A DNA stretch of 64,000 bases from Vespa crabro. Taxonomy: Eukaryota > Arthropoda > Insecta > Hymenoptera > Vespidae. The notes beneath the pieces are model-generated. The model did no database searches. It was not told the DNA's origin and worked only from the letters and a program-made list of their open reading frames with translations. Location of the stretch: contig NC_060955.1 in NCBI RefSeq assembly GCF_910589235.1, positions 17,464,758 through 17,528,757 of the forward strand, written 5' to 3'. Each line of letters opens with the position of its first letter. Position 1 is the stretch's first letter. The position numbers were made by a program, and so were the translations under genes. Of the stretch, positions 12,834-25,992 are shown piece by piece.

Positions 12834-12839
12834 GAGAGA

Positions 12840-13020
12840 AAGTACATCGAGTGAAATTCCCGGGGATGCCGTTTGCAAATGTCCCCGGCAAAATAAGCCA
12901 CGGCTTATAGTTCCAGGGAGAATCCACTTTACCAGTCTCAGAGGCCTCGAATCCCGTGGAACAATGTACACTAGCCCTCGTTTCCTTCGACCCAAATAGA
13001 TTTAGGTAAGGGAAGCGTCG
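12840..13020. promoter_or_regulatory. candidate regulatory island with two adjacent inverted repeats
   Basis: CCGGGGA (12860-12866) pairs with TCCCCGG (12882-12888) around TGCCGTTTGCAAATG. Only 4 bp later ATAAGCC-AC-GGCTTAT (12893-12908) is a second perfect inverted repeat. The block is GC-richer than its surroundings and open in frames on both strands without protein similarity I recognise. A conserved non-coding element is the simplest reading, by inference. Confidence 0.35.
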
Positions 13021-13412
13021 TTACATTACGTCGTATCTAGCGCTTTTCGAACCACATACAATTTTCTCTATTTTTCGGAACCATCGAGTTTCTTTGAGCT
13101 ATCATTAAATTGGGAGGACGAAATCAAACGTTCGTTTTCCATTCTCGATCAGTGGACCGATTTATCTCGATTAAGGATACCTGAAAATCGCTGAAAATGT
13201 GTTTCGAGTGAATAGTCAAATTCGATTGAAATTTGTCGATCGATTTTCATTTATATCCTATTTCGAATATGTTTCTTCGAAACATGTGTTTTTTTCTCTT
13301 TCGTTATTTATCTTTTTTTTTTCTTTTTTTTCTCTATTTTTTCTTTCGTCAAGTTTTTGATTATTTAATGAGCACACTTCAGAAACAAATTGTTATATCT
13401 TTATAAATGTAT

Positions 13413-13416
<4 letters not shown>
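13021..13416. other. intronic filler
   Basis: Normal complexity until about 13260, then T-rich. No feature recognised. Confidence 0.5.

Positions 13417-13448
<32 letters not shown>
13417..13448. repeat. (TA)n microsatellite
   Basis: About 30 bp of pure TA. Confidence 0.95.
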
Positions 13449-13452
<4 letters not shown>

Positions 13453-13744
13453 AAATTAATTGCAAAAGTACTATCGTTCGCGAACAAGGAAACAAGCAAA
13501 GAGAATACAAGGATGTTTAATATTACGGCTCACGTTCGCTAGTTCATTATTCGTGTTGCAAAAGCATCAAGTTGGGGTTTAGATTTAGGTTTTGTTTCGT
13601 AGTCGAAGTAGACTTGTAATTATGTAAAATATTAAGCTGCAAAATATATACTAGTGTGTTGAATTAGGAAAAGTTAACGGGATACAAAGGCATAATTTGT
13701 TGTTAACTTTGGAAGAAGATGTCTTGAGAACATAAAATAGAAAG

Positions 13745-13749
<5 letters not shown>

Positions 13750-13815
<66 letters not shown>
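13750..13815. repeat. (GA)33 microsatellite
   Basis: Pure GA. First of six long GA/CT tracts within 1.5 kb. Confidence 0.97.
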
Positions 13816-14391
<576 letters not shown>

Positions 14392-14580
14392 AATAAAAAA
14401 AGAAATAAAAAAGAAGGAATGAAGGAAGAAAGGGAAAAAAAAACGATTTCCCCCCTTAGCTTAGTATTCGTGTCGATGATGTAAGCAAAAGAGAGTCACG
14501 ATAAGACAAGATATCACGGGAAGCTTTATCTATGAGAAGGAAAATGGGGAAGTAAAATTGTCCTCGAGGAAAGAAAATAG

Positions 14581-14587
<7 letters not shown>

Positions 14588-14641
<54 letters not shown>

Positions 14642-14664
14642 AAGAAAGAAAGAAAGAAAGAAAA
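14588..14664. repeat. (GA)n-(GAAA)n microsatellite
   Basis: GA to 14637, then about seven GAAA units. Confidence 0.95.
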
Positions 14665-14778
14665 GACAAATTTTCTTCCTCTTTATAGACAGAAGATATT
14701 TGACAGAGAGATAGAGAGAAAGTAGAAAAGAAACGAATCATATGCTTCAGGCGTGCATTATAGATTCGAATCGATCGT

Positions 14779-14788
14779 TCTCTCTTTC

Positions 14789-14823
<35 letters not shown>
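14779..14823. repeat. (CT)n microsatellite
   Basis: CT with one G interruption. Here the strand sense switches relative to the GA tracts on the left. Confidence 0.95.
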
Positions 14824-14964
14824 TGTCGATTATATCACGGTTCCTTTCGCTTGTCACAGAGAGTCAGAGATTCGTGAAACAAGACATGTATTCGTATTCC
14901 TCATGTCAACATGTAAATACGTTCAAGACAAAATCTCGACCTCATGGTCGATCGATCGACTAAC

Positions 14965-14966
<2 letters not shown>

Positions 14967-15012
<46 letters not shown>

Positions 15013-15020
15013 CCTCTCTT
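14967..15020. repeat. (CT)n microsatellite
   Basis: Pure CT then CCCTCCCTCT. Confidence 0.95.
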
Positions 15021-15193
15021 ATTGTTAGCACACATACACGTACACTCATGGCTGTCGTACGGCATGCAACGGATCTCTCGATGCGGATCGACCATATCCC
15101 CGGGTAAATACGTCGTGCGGTTGAGATCGCTCTGGTATACGTCAGCAGCATCCTATCCATCCTACCAGAAACGGACCACTGGCTTCTCTCCTT

Positions 15194-15196
<3 letters not shown>
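15021..15196. other. GC-richer unique island between two CT tracts
   Basis: About 175 bp of complex sequence (TCGTACGGCATGCAACGG, GACCATATCCCCGGGTAAAT). It is open on both strands only because the flanking CT repeats lack stops. No protein match recognised. Confidence 0.35.
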
Positions 15197-15257
<61 letters not shown>

Positions 15258-15284
15258 GTCTGTCTGTCTGTCTCTGTCTCTCTC
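15197..15284. repeat. (CT)n-(CTGT)n microsatellite
   Basis: CT to about 15252, then CTGT units. Confidence 0.95.
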
Positions 15285-15471
15285 GTCAATAATACTCGAT
15301 TCCAAACTACGCTATCCAGATCGTTGTCTTCGTCGCGACATATCGTGCAAAGTCCTCGACTCTATCCATGAACTATAACTCCTTATACTATTGTTCGTTC
15401 TTCCTATCGCTCGATGTGCTCTAACGAAGATCATAATGTATATCTCGAAGGTAAAACTTTCCTTTCGTTTC

Positions 15472-15476
<5 letters not shown>
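15285..15476. other. unique intronic sequence
   Basis: Normal complexity, no recognised feature. Confidence 0.5.

Positions 15477-15526
<50 letters not shown>
15477..15526. repeat. (TA)n microsatellite
   Basis: Pure TA, about 25 units. Confidence 0.95.
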
Positions 15527-15528
<2 letters not shown>

Positions 15529-17204
15529 TATTTCCATGTGATATAACACTATTATGACATTATTTCAATAAAAGAAGAGTCGAAGAAGAAGATCGACATA
15601 AGATAGATAATCGTATTCGTTGTTATTTTCCTTTCCTTAATTAGGTGTATCACTATTAATTTACTTCAAACTAATGTTTGAATACAATGACGATGATTCA
15701 CTGCAAGACAAATACGGTCATAATTCGTTCTATATATGCGAAAATCAACGATATACATTGGTGTAACTCCAAAGCTATTTGAAGCCCATAGATCAAAGGT
15801 TAGTGATTGCTTTGTAATAGTCTGATGTTACATACGTATATGTATATATACATATATATATGTACGTCTATATATACGTGATATTTGTATCATTGCATTT
15901 GCTATTATAGGTTTGTCTATGTTTCGAGTGTTGCGAAAGACAATGTTATCTTAGATCATTATTGTTTTTTCATTTCCATCGAAAGAATTTATTATATTTT
16001 TCGCCGTTTCAGATTCGCCATTTTTATCGATTTTTTCTTTTCTCTTATAAGAAATATTCATTTCGCACGAAAAAGAAAAAAAAGATACGTTCAATTTCAT
16101 GAAAAACTATCGATTGTTATAGAGTTCCATTTTGCGATTTAAGAAAGTCGTTGTTCCTTCGTGTTTCGAGTGGAATCATATCGCAATCCACAAAAAGATC
16201 GAGTGAAGATAATACTTGAGACAAAAGAAAGCGTTACAGACAATTTTCTTCGGTTATAGCCACGAATCCTATGGCATAACGTATAAAGTGCTGAGATTTG
16301 CGTTTGACGCGTTCAGGTGTTATACATTCTCGAGAGGCAATTGAAAAGCTTTCAAACCGCGCAAACAAGCTGCGAAACGCCTTTGAAGTAACTCGATCGA
16401 GACTTTCCGCGTGAACAGCGCGAACGGAGTTTCTATCGGTTTTCAAATACCACCGGGAACTCCTTCGAACAAGAGGCATATCGATTTTCCGATAAACTTC
16501 GACTACGCCCTCAGCTCTTTAAACTTCGATAAGGTGACGAGATCTTATCGCTTTATCGTTAAGATTATGCATCTGCATATATTATTATTTTTCTTTGTTT
16601 CTTTTTTTTCTTTCTTTTTTTTTCTTTTTTTTTTTTTTTTTTTTTTTTTGACCATAGTTACATACTTCAAGTCTCGATGAAGGACTCTCTTTGTAAAATA
16701 CTGAATGGAAAGTAACTTATTACTTTTCGAAGTTTCTCGTAATTTATTGAACTCTCAAAAGTCAATAAATTAAATCGAGCTTTCTTTTTTTTTACTATAG
16801 AAGGAAAAAGAAATTGAATACGATTGTAACTTTTAATAGCGCGATAACTAAATGTTTATGCATTTTTTCACATTTCTTTTATCAATTATTGAATAATTTT
16901 TTAATTAAGTGCTATAATAAATCTGTTGTAAAATCTAGTCGTATTTTTAATAGTCAAAATCTATTAATAGAATTTGACGGGAACGATTAATTCTATTAAA
17001 CGTTGTTTAAAACTATAAATCTTCTTTAATCATGAGTCACACTCTGAGTGAAATCCGTTTTTGTTATAATGTAAACAATGCAAAGATAAACGCTTTAGAG
17101 TAAACGGACAACATTAACTGATACTTGAGATTTTGTGAACTTGCCTATCCCATAGAAAGTTTGTGTAAGTATATATGCTTCACAACTGTTGCGTATTTCT
17201 ATCT

Positions 17205-17205
<1 letters not shown>
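15527..17205. other. intronic filler with an island at about 16230-16560
   Basis: The 16230-16560 island has normal complexity and an 81-codon minus frame (16234-16479) that I do not recognise. A T-rich run spans 16590-16650. The rest is AT-rich. Confidence 0.45.

Positions 17206-17250
<45 letters not shown>
17206..17250. repeat. (GT)n microsatellite
   Basis: Pure GT of about 45 bp, then ATGTGTATGTG. Confidence 0.95.
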
Positions 17251-17261
<11 letters not shown>

Positions 17262-17537
17262 CATCATGCGCGAGTGAAATTCTATAAGAAGCTCTCACAC
17301 TTTGTTTGATTTGTCTTTATTTACTGTTTGAAGCGTTATATTATTTCACGAAGAAAACACGGAGATACGAATACGAAATTAGAATTTTTGTAATAATAAA
17401 ATAAGAAAAAGAATATCTATGTATATATTTTGCGTTAAAAGAGAAATATTTTCTCTTTTTTTTTTGTTTTTTTTCCAAAGAAAAAAGAAAAAGATAACAA
17501 GACAAATAATGAGAAATAATTTTTTTTATAAACTTTT

Positions 17538-17540
17538 ATA

Positions 17541-17574
<34 letters not shown>

Positions 17575-17607
17575 ATTATATAAAGAAATATATATATATA
17601 TATAATT
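17538..17607. repeat. interrupted (TA)n
   Basis: TA with CATA and AAGAAA interruptions. Confidence 0.85.
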
Positions 17608-19051
17608 TTATAAGAACACTGATAATTAATAAATAAATTTATAAATGACTTTTGCGATTCTTTCTTTATCGCAATCTCGGCAAAGGAAAAAGAAATTGCA
17701 GTACGTTAATTAATTTTCTTCATAGCTGGCCGAGACTCCTTTCATTTCAAGTACCACCGGCAACACCCTTTATTTTCTTACCTAATCACGAAGGCGTCAT
17801 ACTTTGTACCACCCTTATAGTCGATAGCCGTCGACCCTTTTACTCGTGAGACGAGACTTATTTTACCCAAGGGGATGAAAGATTTTCGCAAAGTGTACCT
17901 ACGTGACAACGTGGATTTTCAAAACACGCATCATCCTACCAGTGGATTTGTCCTTCAAATCCTTACAAGCCAATTTCTTCTGTGTAGGTTTCAGTTTTCA
18001 CGAATTTTTGTTATACTTCGAGCATCCGTCGAATTTTCACACCGTCTTACTACATCATACACTCATGAGAACCAATCGATATTTTTTTCTTAATTTAAAA
18101 AGAATAAACAATGTAAATGTTGCGGTAAATCTGAATAAATCGAATAAAAAAAAAAAATCGATTTTAATTTCACGCGAAGCATTTTCTCAATATTACTTTC
18201 ATTTTATCAGATATTATTAATATATCGTCAAATAACTTTCTACCGTAAGGATAAAATTTTAATCATTTAAAAATTTACTTTCCATTTTATTATTCTACTC
18301 TAAATATTCGAAATTATTATTACTTTTACAATTAAGATATTACATTTAAAATCCGAGATAAATAGAACGTTTATCAGTCTCCGTAATAAAGATGGAAGTA
18401 GAGCAGTGACGTGAAGGGGATAAAAAATAAAAAAAAAACAGTGCCAGTTGTTTTACTGTACCCTATCGCACTACTCGAAATTATCGTTACGAGGATTCGT
18501 TTCGAGAAGAGATGACGTCGTTACCATTCGTCGCCGATCGTAAAAGTTATCGAAGTTAGCAGCAACCGACATAGAAGCATGTTTGTATGTGGGTGTGTAC
18601 ACGTGAGTGTGTGTGTGCGTGTTAACAAAGGGAAAAGGGAAGCAAACTTCGATGAGAGAGAATAGGAGAGTAAGATAGAACATTCGGCAGAAGGTTCATC
18701 GTGGAATAAAGGCATGAGATACTTTCCCGGAAATTACGGTCTCCCTGTCGAGTATTTCCGGTTTGACAATATAGCATATAAGCCATTTCGAACAAAAATA
18801 GTCATACAAATTCGACTGACTCAATTTTATTGTATTTAATAATGACGAACTTTAAATAGTTTGAACTCAGATGTCTCATATTCAATATAATAATAAATAT
18901 TCTTAAATTAAATTTAAAAATTAATCGCGTCGATAATGCAAAGATATTTTCGAACTCATAAATAAAACTAATTTTGTTTATGTTAAATCTGTTGTAATAT
19001 TTTATTGTATCTGCATTAAACTTACAAAGAGAAGAAGAAAGAAAAAGAGAG

Positions 19052-19058
<7 letters not shown>
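17608..19058. other. intronic filler
   Basis: Normal-complexity patches at 17640-18070 and 18450-18790 have small unrecognised frames. A short GT-rich patch lies at 18592-18621. AT-rich otherwise. Confidence 0.45.

Positions 19059-19100
<42 letters not shown>
19059..19100. repeat. (GA)n microsatellite
   Basis: Pure GA preceded by GAAGAAAGAAAAA. Confidence 0.95.
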
Positions 19101-19105
<5 letters not shown>

Positions 19106-19305
19106 CGTTCGAAGAAACATTAAATGAAATTTATTGGAAGAAACAGTGGCGCAACGGATATATAAGTTGTCTCTAACATTCCAAGTTTGTTGACCGTGAA
19201 AGAAAATATAGACGGAACAAGGAGTCGCATTCGAGTTTAGCGTTATTACTCCAATGCGGAAATATCTTGTTTTTTTAAGTATCCTTTGAAACTACAAAAA
19301 AAAAA

Positions 19306-19306
19306 T

Positions 19307-19382
<76 letters not shown>

Positions 19383-19383
19383 G
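19306..19383. repeat. (AAT)n microsatellite
   Basis: About 26 units with one ATT interruption. Confidence 0.95.
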
Positions 19384-19590
19384 TGACAATAATAAAAAGT
19401 AAAACAAAGACCGGATCCTCTTCTTTCCTTTTATATTTTCTTTTTTAAGAATCTTTTCATTTATCGATACACGAAATTGCGTTTTTAGAATGGATATGTT
19501 TTTCCATTCAACATTGAACTCCATGAAAATGGCAGCAATTGCTTTCGTATTTGTCTTTATTTATGCGTAACGTTTTATACTCTACGCATA

Positions 19591-19592
<2 letters not shown>

Positions 19593-19658
<66 letters not shown>
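19593..19658. repeat. (CT)33 microsatellite
   Basis: 66 bp of pure CT. Confidence 0.97.
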
Positions 19659-19662
<4 letters not shown>

Positions 19663-19896
19663 ATTTTCTTTCTTTTTTTTTATCAGCGACCAATAAACGT
19701 AAAACTCGTCGCCTCTCATCCTCATAAAGTGCGGATATGTTTTATCCTATGTCCGTCTCTTTGATATCTGGTCATAAAGAATTTACAATCAGTACAAATA
19801 TTTAATTTATTAATGACGCCAAAAGAAACTTTCACGAACTTGTTAATGTTTTCTAATGAAATCAACCGATAAGTTTATGAAATTTTTTTCTTTTGT

Positions 19897-19901
<5 letters not shown>

Positions 19902-19949
<48 letters not shown>
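19902..19949. repeat. (TA)n microsatellite
   Basis: Pure TA, about 24 units. Confidence 0.95.
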
Positions 19950-19952
<3 letters not shown>

Positions 19953-20496
19953 TTTTTTTGACTTAATGAAATGTTCTCAAAATAGATTTTATTAAAATCG
20001 AAATTAGTAGAATTTTACTTTAAGAGCTTTACATGATCCTTTTATCATATCCGAATTTATATAGAAAGTTTTATAAATTCCGAGTAACTGTCGCGGCTCA
20101 GTTATGCCAAAAAATTCTTTTATAAATCAGTTTACGTACAAGTAAGCCAGGAAATATATAGTGCTCGATCTCCGAATTCGACTGGAAATCTACTATACGA
20201 TATGTATGCAAGGACAGGTCCGAATTGAAGCCTGAAAATGCTGCATCTCCGAGATATCCAATCGCATGTAGATATGAATCGATAGTTTCGTCAGAGAGTT
20301 TCTTTCGAAAAATATTTCCCTTTTTTTTCATGTTTTTAACTTATACAAAAATTATTTATGAGAATGTAGAGAACATATTAATTATACACTATTGATTTCT
20401 ATATATATATATATATATAGATATATATTTTTTTTTTCTATTATTTATACATAAATAATTACGTGCGATTTATTAATTTTTTTTTTCTGTTTACAG
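19950..20496. other. intron end before exon A
   Basis: Unique sequence at 20080-20330 has a 77-codon minus frame that I do not recognise. Then come TA repeats, T-runs and the acceptor tract ending CAG at 20494-20496. Confidence 0.6.
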
Positions 20497-20601
20497 CTCG
20501 TGGGCGGAGAATTCGACATGGAGTTGAACTTCGTGATACAGGACGCACAGAACATCAGGCACATGTTGGAACTTCTGGATCACTGCCCACCTAATCTCCA
20601 G
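20497..20601 (+). CDS. rg: neurobeachin exon A (ARM-like N-terminal region)
   Basis: Thirty-five codons, phase 0 at both ends. Acceptor CTGTTTACAG, donor CAG|GTATAT. The peptide opens LVGGEFDMELNFVIQD and ends DHCPPNLQ. It aligns by eye with the neurobeachin/LRBA segment GGEFDLEMNFIIQDAESI...ELLEHC. This segment belongs to the N-terminal armadillo-like helical repeats upstream of the ConA-like domain. The exon is isolated, with at least 20.5 kb of intron on its left and 37.7 kb on its right. The missing residues before LVGG must come from an upstream exon outside the window. GC content is clearly higher than in the flanks. Confidence 0.95.
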
Positions 20602-21413
20602 GTATATTATACATGATTTCATCATGTTTAATTTGAACCTTACGTAAACTTGATCGAATCCCATCGCTAATATATGAAAGTTCTAAATGGCTTTCGCGAT
20701 ATATTATGGCGATGGTTTCGGGTCATTTATTATGCACGACCAGTGGGAGTTCCTTATGTTCTTATTATCGTGAAAAGTTTAATGCACGAATATCTCAGAA
20801 ACTAAATTCGATATAAGGAAAATGATTTATGTTAAAATTGATTAGCAACATTCGTATCTATAATATATTTATTTATTTCAATTTAAAATCAGTCATTTCA
20901 ATATGCATTCGTTAAATCATTCGTTTGCAAATACTTTAGTATTTCGTTTTTGTCGATTTCTTTTTATTTTTTATTTTTTTCAACGCATTACCAATGTCAA
21001 TTTTCTCATGTCAATTTATCAGTTGAAGAATGAATGAAAGAAAGGAAGCAAATAATGGAAAAAGCAAAACATAAATTGTAATTTATTTTCGTCATATTTC
21101 TTGTTTGCCTGTTTTTGTGTTTTCTTCCCGTAATTATTCCCGTAATAGAAAACAATTTTTCATAAATACAATGAAAATTCACTGAAATCCAGATGGAATT
21201 TATTTTAATATTCTTACGGTATAGAAAGAGTTTAATAAAAGAAAATCGCTTTTCTCTTCGATCGTAGAGATGTTATGGGGAATTTCAATAACGGTTCTTT
21301 AACCATAACTTCTAAAGCGTAAAAAGCTTTGTGCGATTATTTCCTCAACATCGCGTATGAATTTCGTCGATCTTTCGATTCACGTTGAAAACGATTTTTT
21401 ATCTGTATATACT

Positions 21414-21454
<41 letters not shown>

Positions 21455-22585
21455 TATATACCATTTTCCATTGATTGCTTTTTGTAGTCTCTCGAATCGC
21501 TTCTATCTATTGTAATTTCAAGAACATCCTTTTATCTTATTTTATTGTTAGTACTTTTAATTATAATCATTAAAATAATCAGATCAGATAATTCGAATAA
21601 ATTTTTCATGATAATAATTGGATATCAATCGATTAAACTTCGATTTAAATTCAAATGCGTCTTTTCTTATCTTTGGAACAGTTACCATCCGATAAATCGA
21701 GTCTACAAAGAAGTGACTACAAATATTTCTTAAACATCAACTTTAATATATAACTCTTTTTGGAGTTATAGCTATGAAAAATTGGAATACAGCCAATACC
21801 TTCTTCGATCGAGGGTTCATGAAATCTATGTTTTCTTTGCAAGTTTTATGTATAAAGTTACATTATACGCGTACTTATGTGCATACTCTTTTATCTCTCG
21901 CATGGTTATTCTCGTATAATATGTTCTGAACTTTTCGAGATTATAAAAGAAAAAGAAAAAAGAAGAAAAGAAAAAAAAAATCAAATCAACTTGGATCTAT
22001 AAAGTATCTAAATGCTTAATTTCTTTCTAATGCTAAACAATTCTCTCTTTTGTTTTTTGTTTTCCTTTTTTTTTTTTTTTTTTTTTTTTTTAATCGTCTA
22101 TGGATCAATCGGGAAATGAAAAAAAAAATGTGGAAGATGAATTAATGATATTTTCTTCGGTGTTATTACGACCGTACCATAATATCATTGATATAAAAGC
22201 AAATTGAAGATGGTATATCCGTTGGGATTTGAAAGTAGATGCGAGTTATATCTCCTCGATTCGTAGCGATGTAACCAGTACGCAAAATCGCTCGTGTCGT
22301 TGACATGGTAATCGAAAACGAGATCTGAAATTCCTTTGTAAGCGAATAAATTGGATGGCGCCGGTGTTGCTAGTTCTGCCCGAGCCAGAAGCATTGGTCG
22401 CCGTTTCTACGGCGAGTAGAAAAAGGTGAGTTATTGAAAATACAATATGGTCCTGGAAACCTTTTCCATGGGGATGCATATAGATTCGAAAAGGGAAAAA
22501 GATCTCATATAACACTGCTACCGGTGCGAAACAAGAAGTTGGAATGGAGAAAAATAAATTCGCATAAACTACATTCTATATCCAT

Positions 22586-22619
<34 letters not shown>

Positions 22620-23896
22620 GTATTTATGTATGTACGTATGTATATATGTACATAGGTAAGGTTGAAACATCATATTACGAGAACACATTAATTAATTCAC
22701 GTTTGATAATAATAATGAACAAACTAAATGAATAGAACGTCAAATTCTCGAGAGATCTCGATTTACGATATCTTCGAGGTAATTACATTATAATAATTGC
22801 ATTATTATTTAAGAAATTATATAATAATATAAAAAGATACATTTTTTAAATAATTGGAGTTATGTCAAAGTAAATCAATTCCGTAAATTCTTCGTGAGAA
22901 ATATCAACAAAATCGATCTCGTTATATCGATAATATTTAATTACGTGGAGATAGATAGAGGGCAGTTTTTTTATCTTCATTTATTTCACGACTTTTCATT
23001 TCGAAGATATAACGTTCGAAGATTTGTCATTCGTAATCTAAGAAACAACTGATATACTGATCGTAGTAAATGAAAAAAGAAATTGTTTATATCGTTAACG
23101 TAGAATAAAATTTTGTGGAATTTATGTAGGCCACTATTTCGATGCTCTTTTTTAAAGATATTATATGGGTCAATGGGTCATGCAAATATATTTTCTTTTC
23201 GTGAGAATATATCCAGAACTTCATAGAGACTTCGAACAAAGACCATATTAAAAAGCAATTTTCTTTTTTATTATTTAAATTATTAACCATCGTTAATAAC
23301 CAGCTTACAATTTTTTACAAGAAAAAGAAGTTGTTATAAACAATCCATTTACAAATGCGGATCTTAAAAACAGATTCTCCACCTACTCGTAAAAGTTGCT
23401 TAACAATTTGTTATATAAAAAAAAAAATATATATATATATATACACGTTAATAAATTTAGATGAAAGTAGAAACTGTTAACGATTAAAATGCAATAATAA
23501 TAACAACAACAATAACAACAATAATACATTCTATAAATATAAAAATGTGATATAAAGTTATCGAAATGGTAATCCTCGATTTAATAAATAATCGAATGAT
23601 TCAACGGGAGGAACGATTCCAAGGGAACAGAATCGAAAGATTATGTTTTAATCTTTTCATCAGGATGTTCGCACGGACGATCAAGAGCTTTTAACTGTTA
23701 TGACTTTGGTATCGCGTAGAATCGCTCGACATAGTCTTCGTAAATACCGATTGCGCCCGTTATGAGTAATAGTCCGATGTAACAAAGGAAGGAATGTCGA
23801 AGTAGAGAGAAAAAGAGAGGACTATAGAGCCTCGGGCTTCCAGGCGAATCTGCTCTAAAAAAAAAAAAGGAAAAAAGAAGAGAAAAAATAGAGAGT

Positions 23897-23950
<54 letters not shown>

Positions 23951-24165
23951 CTGGATTCCGTGTTATCGAGTTCCCATTTATCAAGCGCTCTTTAAAAAAA
24001 AAAAAAAATGAACGAAAGGAAACATAGTACACGCGGACGAGCTTGCTATACGAAAAAAGAATGATACGAGCATGTTCACTCTTTCGCGCTCTTTGTCGAG
24101 AAGTGTATTGATTTTGCGCAAAAGTAAAAAAAAGATGAAACTCAAAAAAGTGAATGGAATATGAT

Positions 24166-24202
<37 letters not shown>

Positions 24203-24379
24203 AAGAGAGACTAATCAATGTGTTTCGGTGTTATTAACAAGACCACAGGATTTTTCATAATCATTTCTTTGCTCCAATTTTTTATACTCATTGTTTCCAA
24301 TCTTAATAATCAATTTGATATTAGAAATAATTTCTTGATTGTATTAAATTTTGTTTAAAATAAAAATTCATCTAATAGC

Positions 24380-24415
<36 letters not shown>

Positions 24416-25602
24416 CTCTCTCTAGAGAGAGAGAGAGAGAAGAATATCGATTATAAAGATCTTCATTCGATCGAAAAAATGGAAGACTTTAGTTAACTTT
24501 GACGAATAACAATCGATTTACAAAAGGAACGTGTTCTTCCTCGATCGACTAACAATACTTTACGTGGCTATGCAAATGAAGACTCTTTTCTCGTATCCAG
24601 TATGCCTCGCCGCCCTTCTGAAATTAAATGTAAAGTATTAAATCAGCCGGCGTCGAACCGCCGTAATGCAATTAAGCAGAGAAAGGTTCCTGAAGCCTTC
24701 CCGGCGATACATTAATTCTGCCTCGTGAATTACGCTCCGTCGAGCGCAATGCGCATTTCATTTGCGCCCAACGACAAATTAATAGCGAGAATTCAGTTGC
24801 ACGCGCGATGTTCCTACCCAGTTTAAAACGCTTCGTTGATTTACAAACGAGAAGTGACTCAACGGACAATACGACCGACACCTTTCTTCGTTAAATTTCA
24901 TGCTAATAAATCTGATCATTTTATCGGTATAGTGTATATATCTTCTAACGTTATTATATCATTGTAATATTAATGAATCGTATTATTAATTATGTCTTTT
25001 CTTTCATGTTTTTTTCTTTTTTTTTTTTTTTTTTTTTTTTTTTTCGTTCTAACCGATAAAATCGTAAATCTGGAACATAATGGAGTTGAATTCGTTTATT
25101 CATTGAGGATTGACAAAATTACAAAAAGAAAAAAAAAAGAGAGAGAGAAATAAACTCTCTGTCGATTAATAAAAGCCACTGTCGTTCGATTAATCCATTC
25201 GTTTATTCGAATATTACGATCTAAAATGTCGAAGATAATTTGCCATAGCATAGTACGTAAATACTTATTTGTAACAGGTTATAACTTCAGGTACGTGTTA
25301 ATGGTTGTTAAACAATTGAAAATATTTTATCCACAAATATTACATGCAACGTGATATCGGTCATGCTCGTATTAATTCCCTTATGTAAACTTTATTACAA
25401 ATATATTCAAACGACAATGTCTTTTATGTTTGCCGTATCCAGCAGGTTTATTATATTCTCAACAAAATTGCCTTATGTAATATGTATATACTAATAAAAC
25501 GAATTGTATACGTGGAAACAAATCGAATTTTATCTAACTCTAAATAATTCAAAAGCGCGTGATATCGTTTATCTGTTATTAATCTGTTGAATTTATGAAT
25601 AC

Positions 25603-25675
<73 letters not shown>

Positions 25676-25945
25676 AGGTAACGACTGAATACAAATTTTC
25701 ACGCATTATGACGAAATGACATTGATTCTATCTATATTTGAAAAACTTTATATAAATAATAAATTCATATCGTATGAGATTTACAAAAAGAGGATTGTTT
25801 GTCGAATCAAATCATTGATTTCCTCCAGTTCTAGTGTTAATATTCGATTAAAATCAAACGTTACAATTGTCGATGGTAACAATAGAAAAGAGTAAGTAGT
25901 TGGTTACGTTCGCAATTATCGTTCTTTATTAAAGAGATTGACGAT

Positions 25946-25992
<47 letters not shown>

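Noticed and set aside
22355..22425. Alternative first coding exon of neurobeachin
   Set aside because: It ends in phase 2 while exon B begins in phase 0, so the joined frame is wrong. Kept only as an unexplained island.
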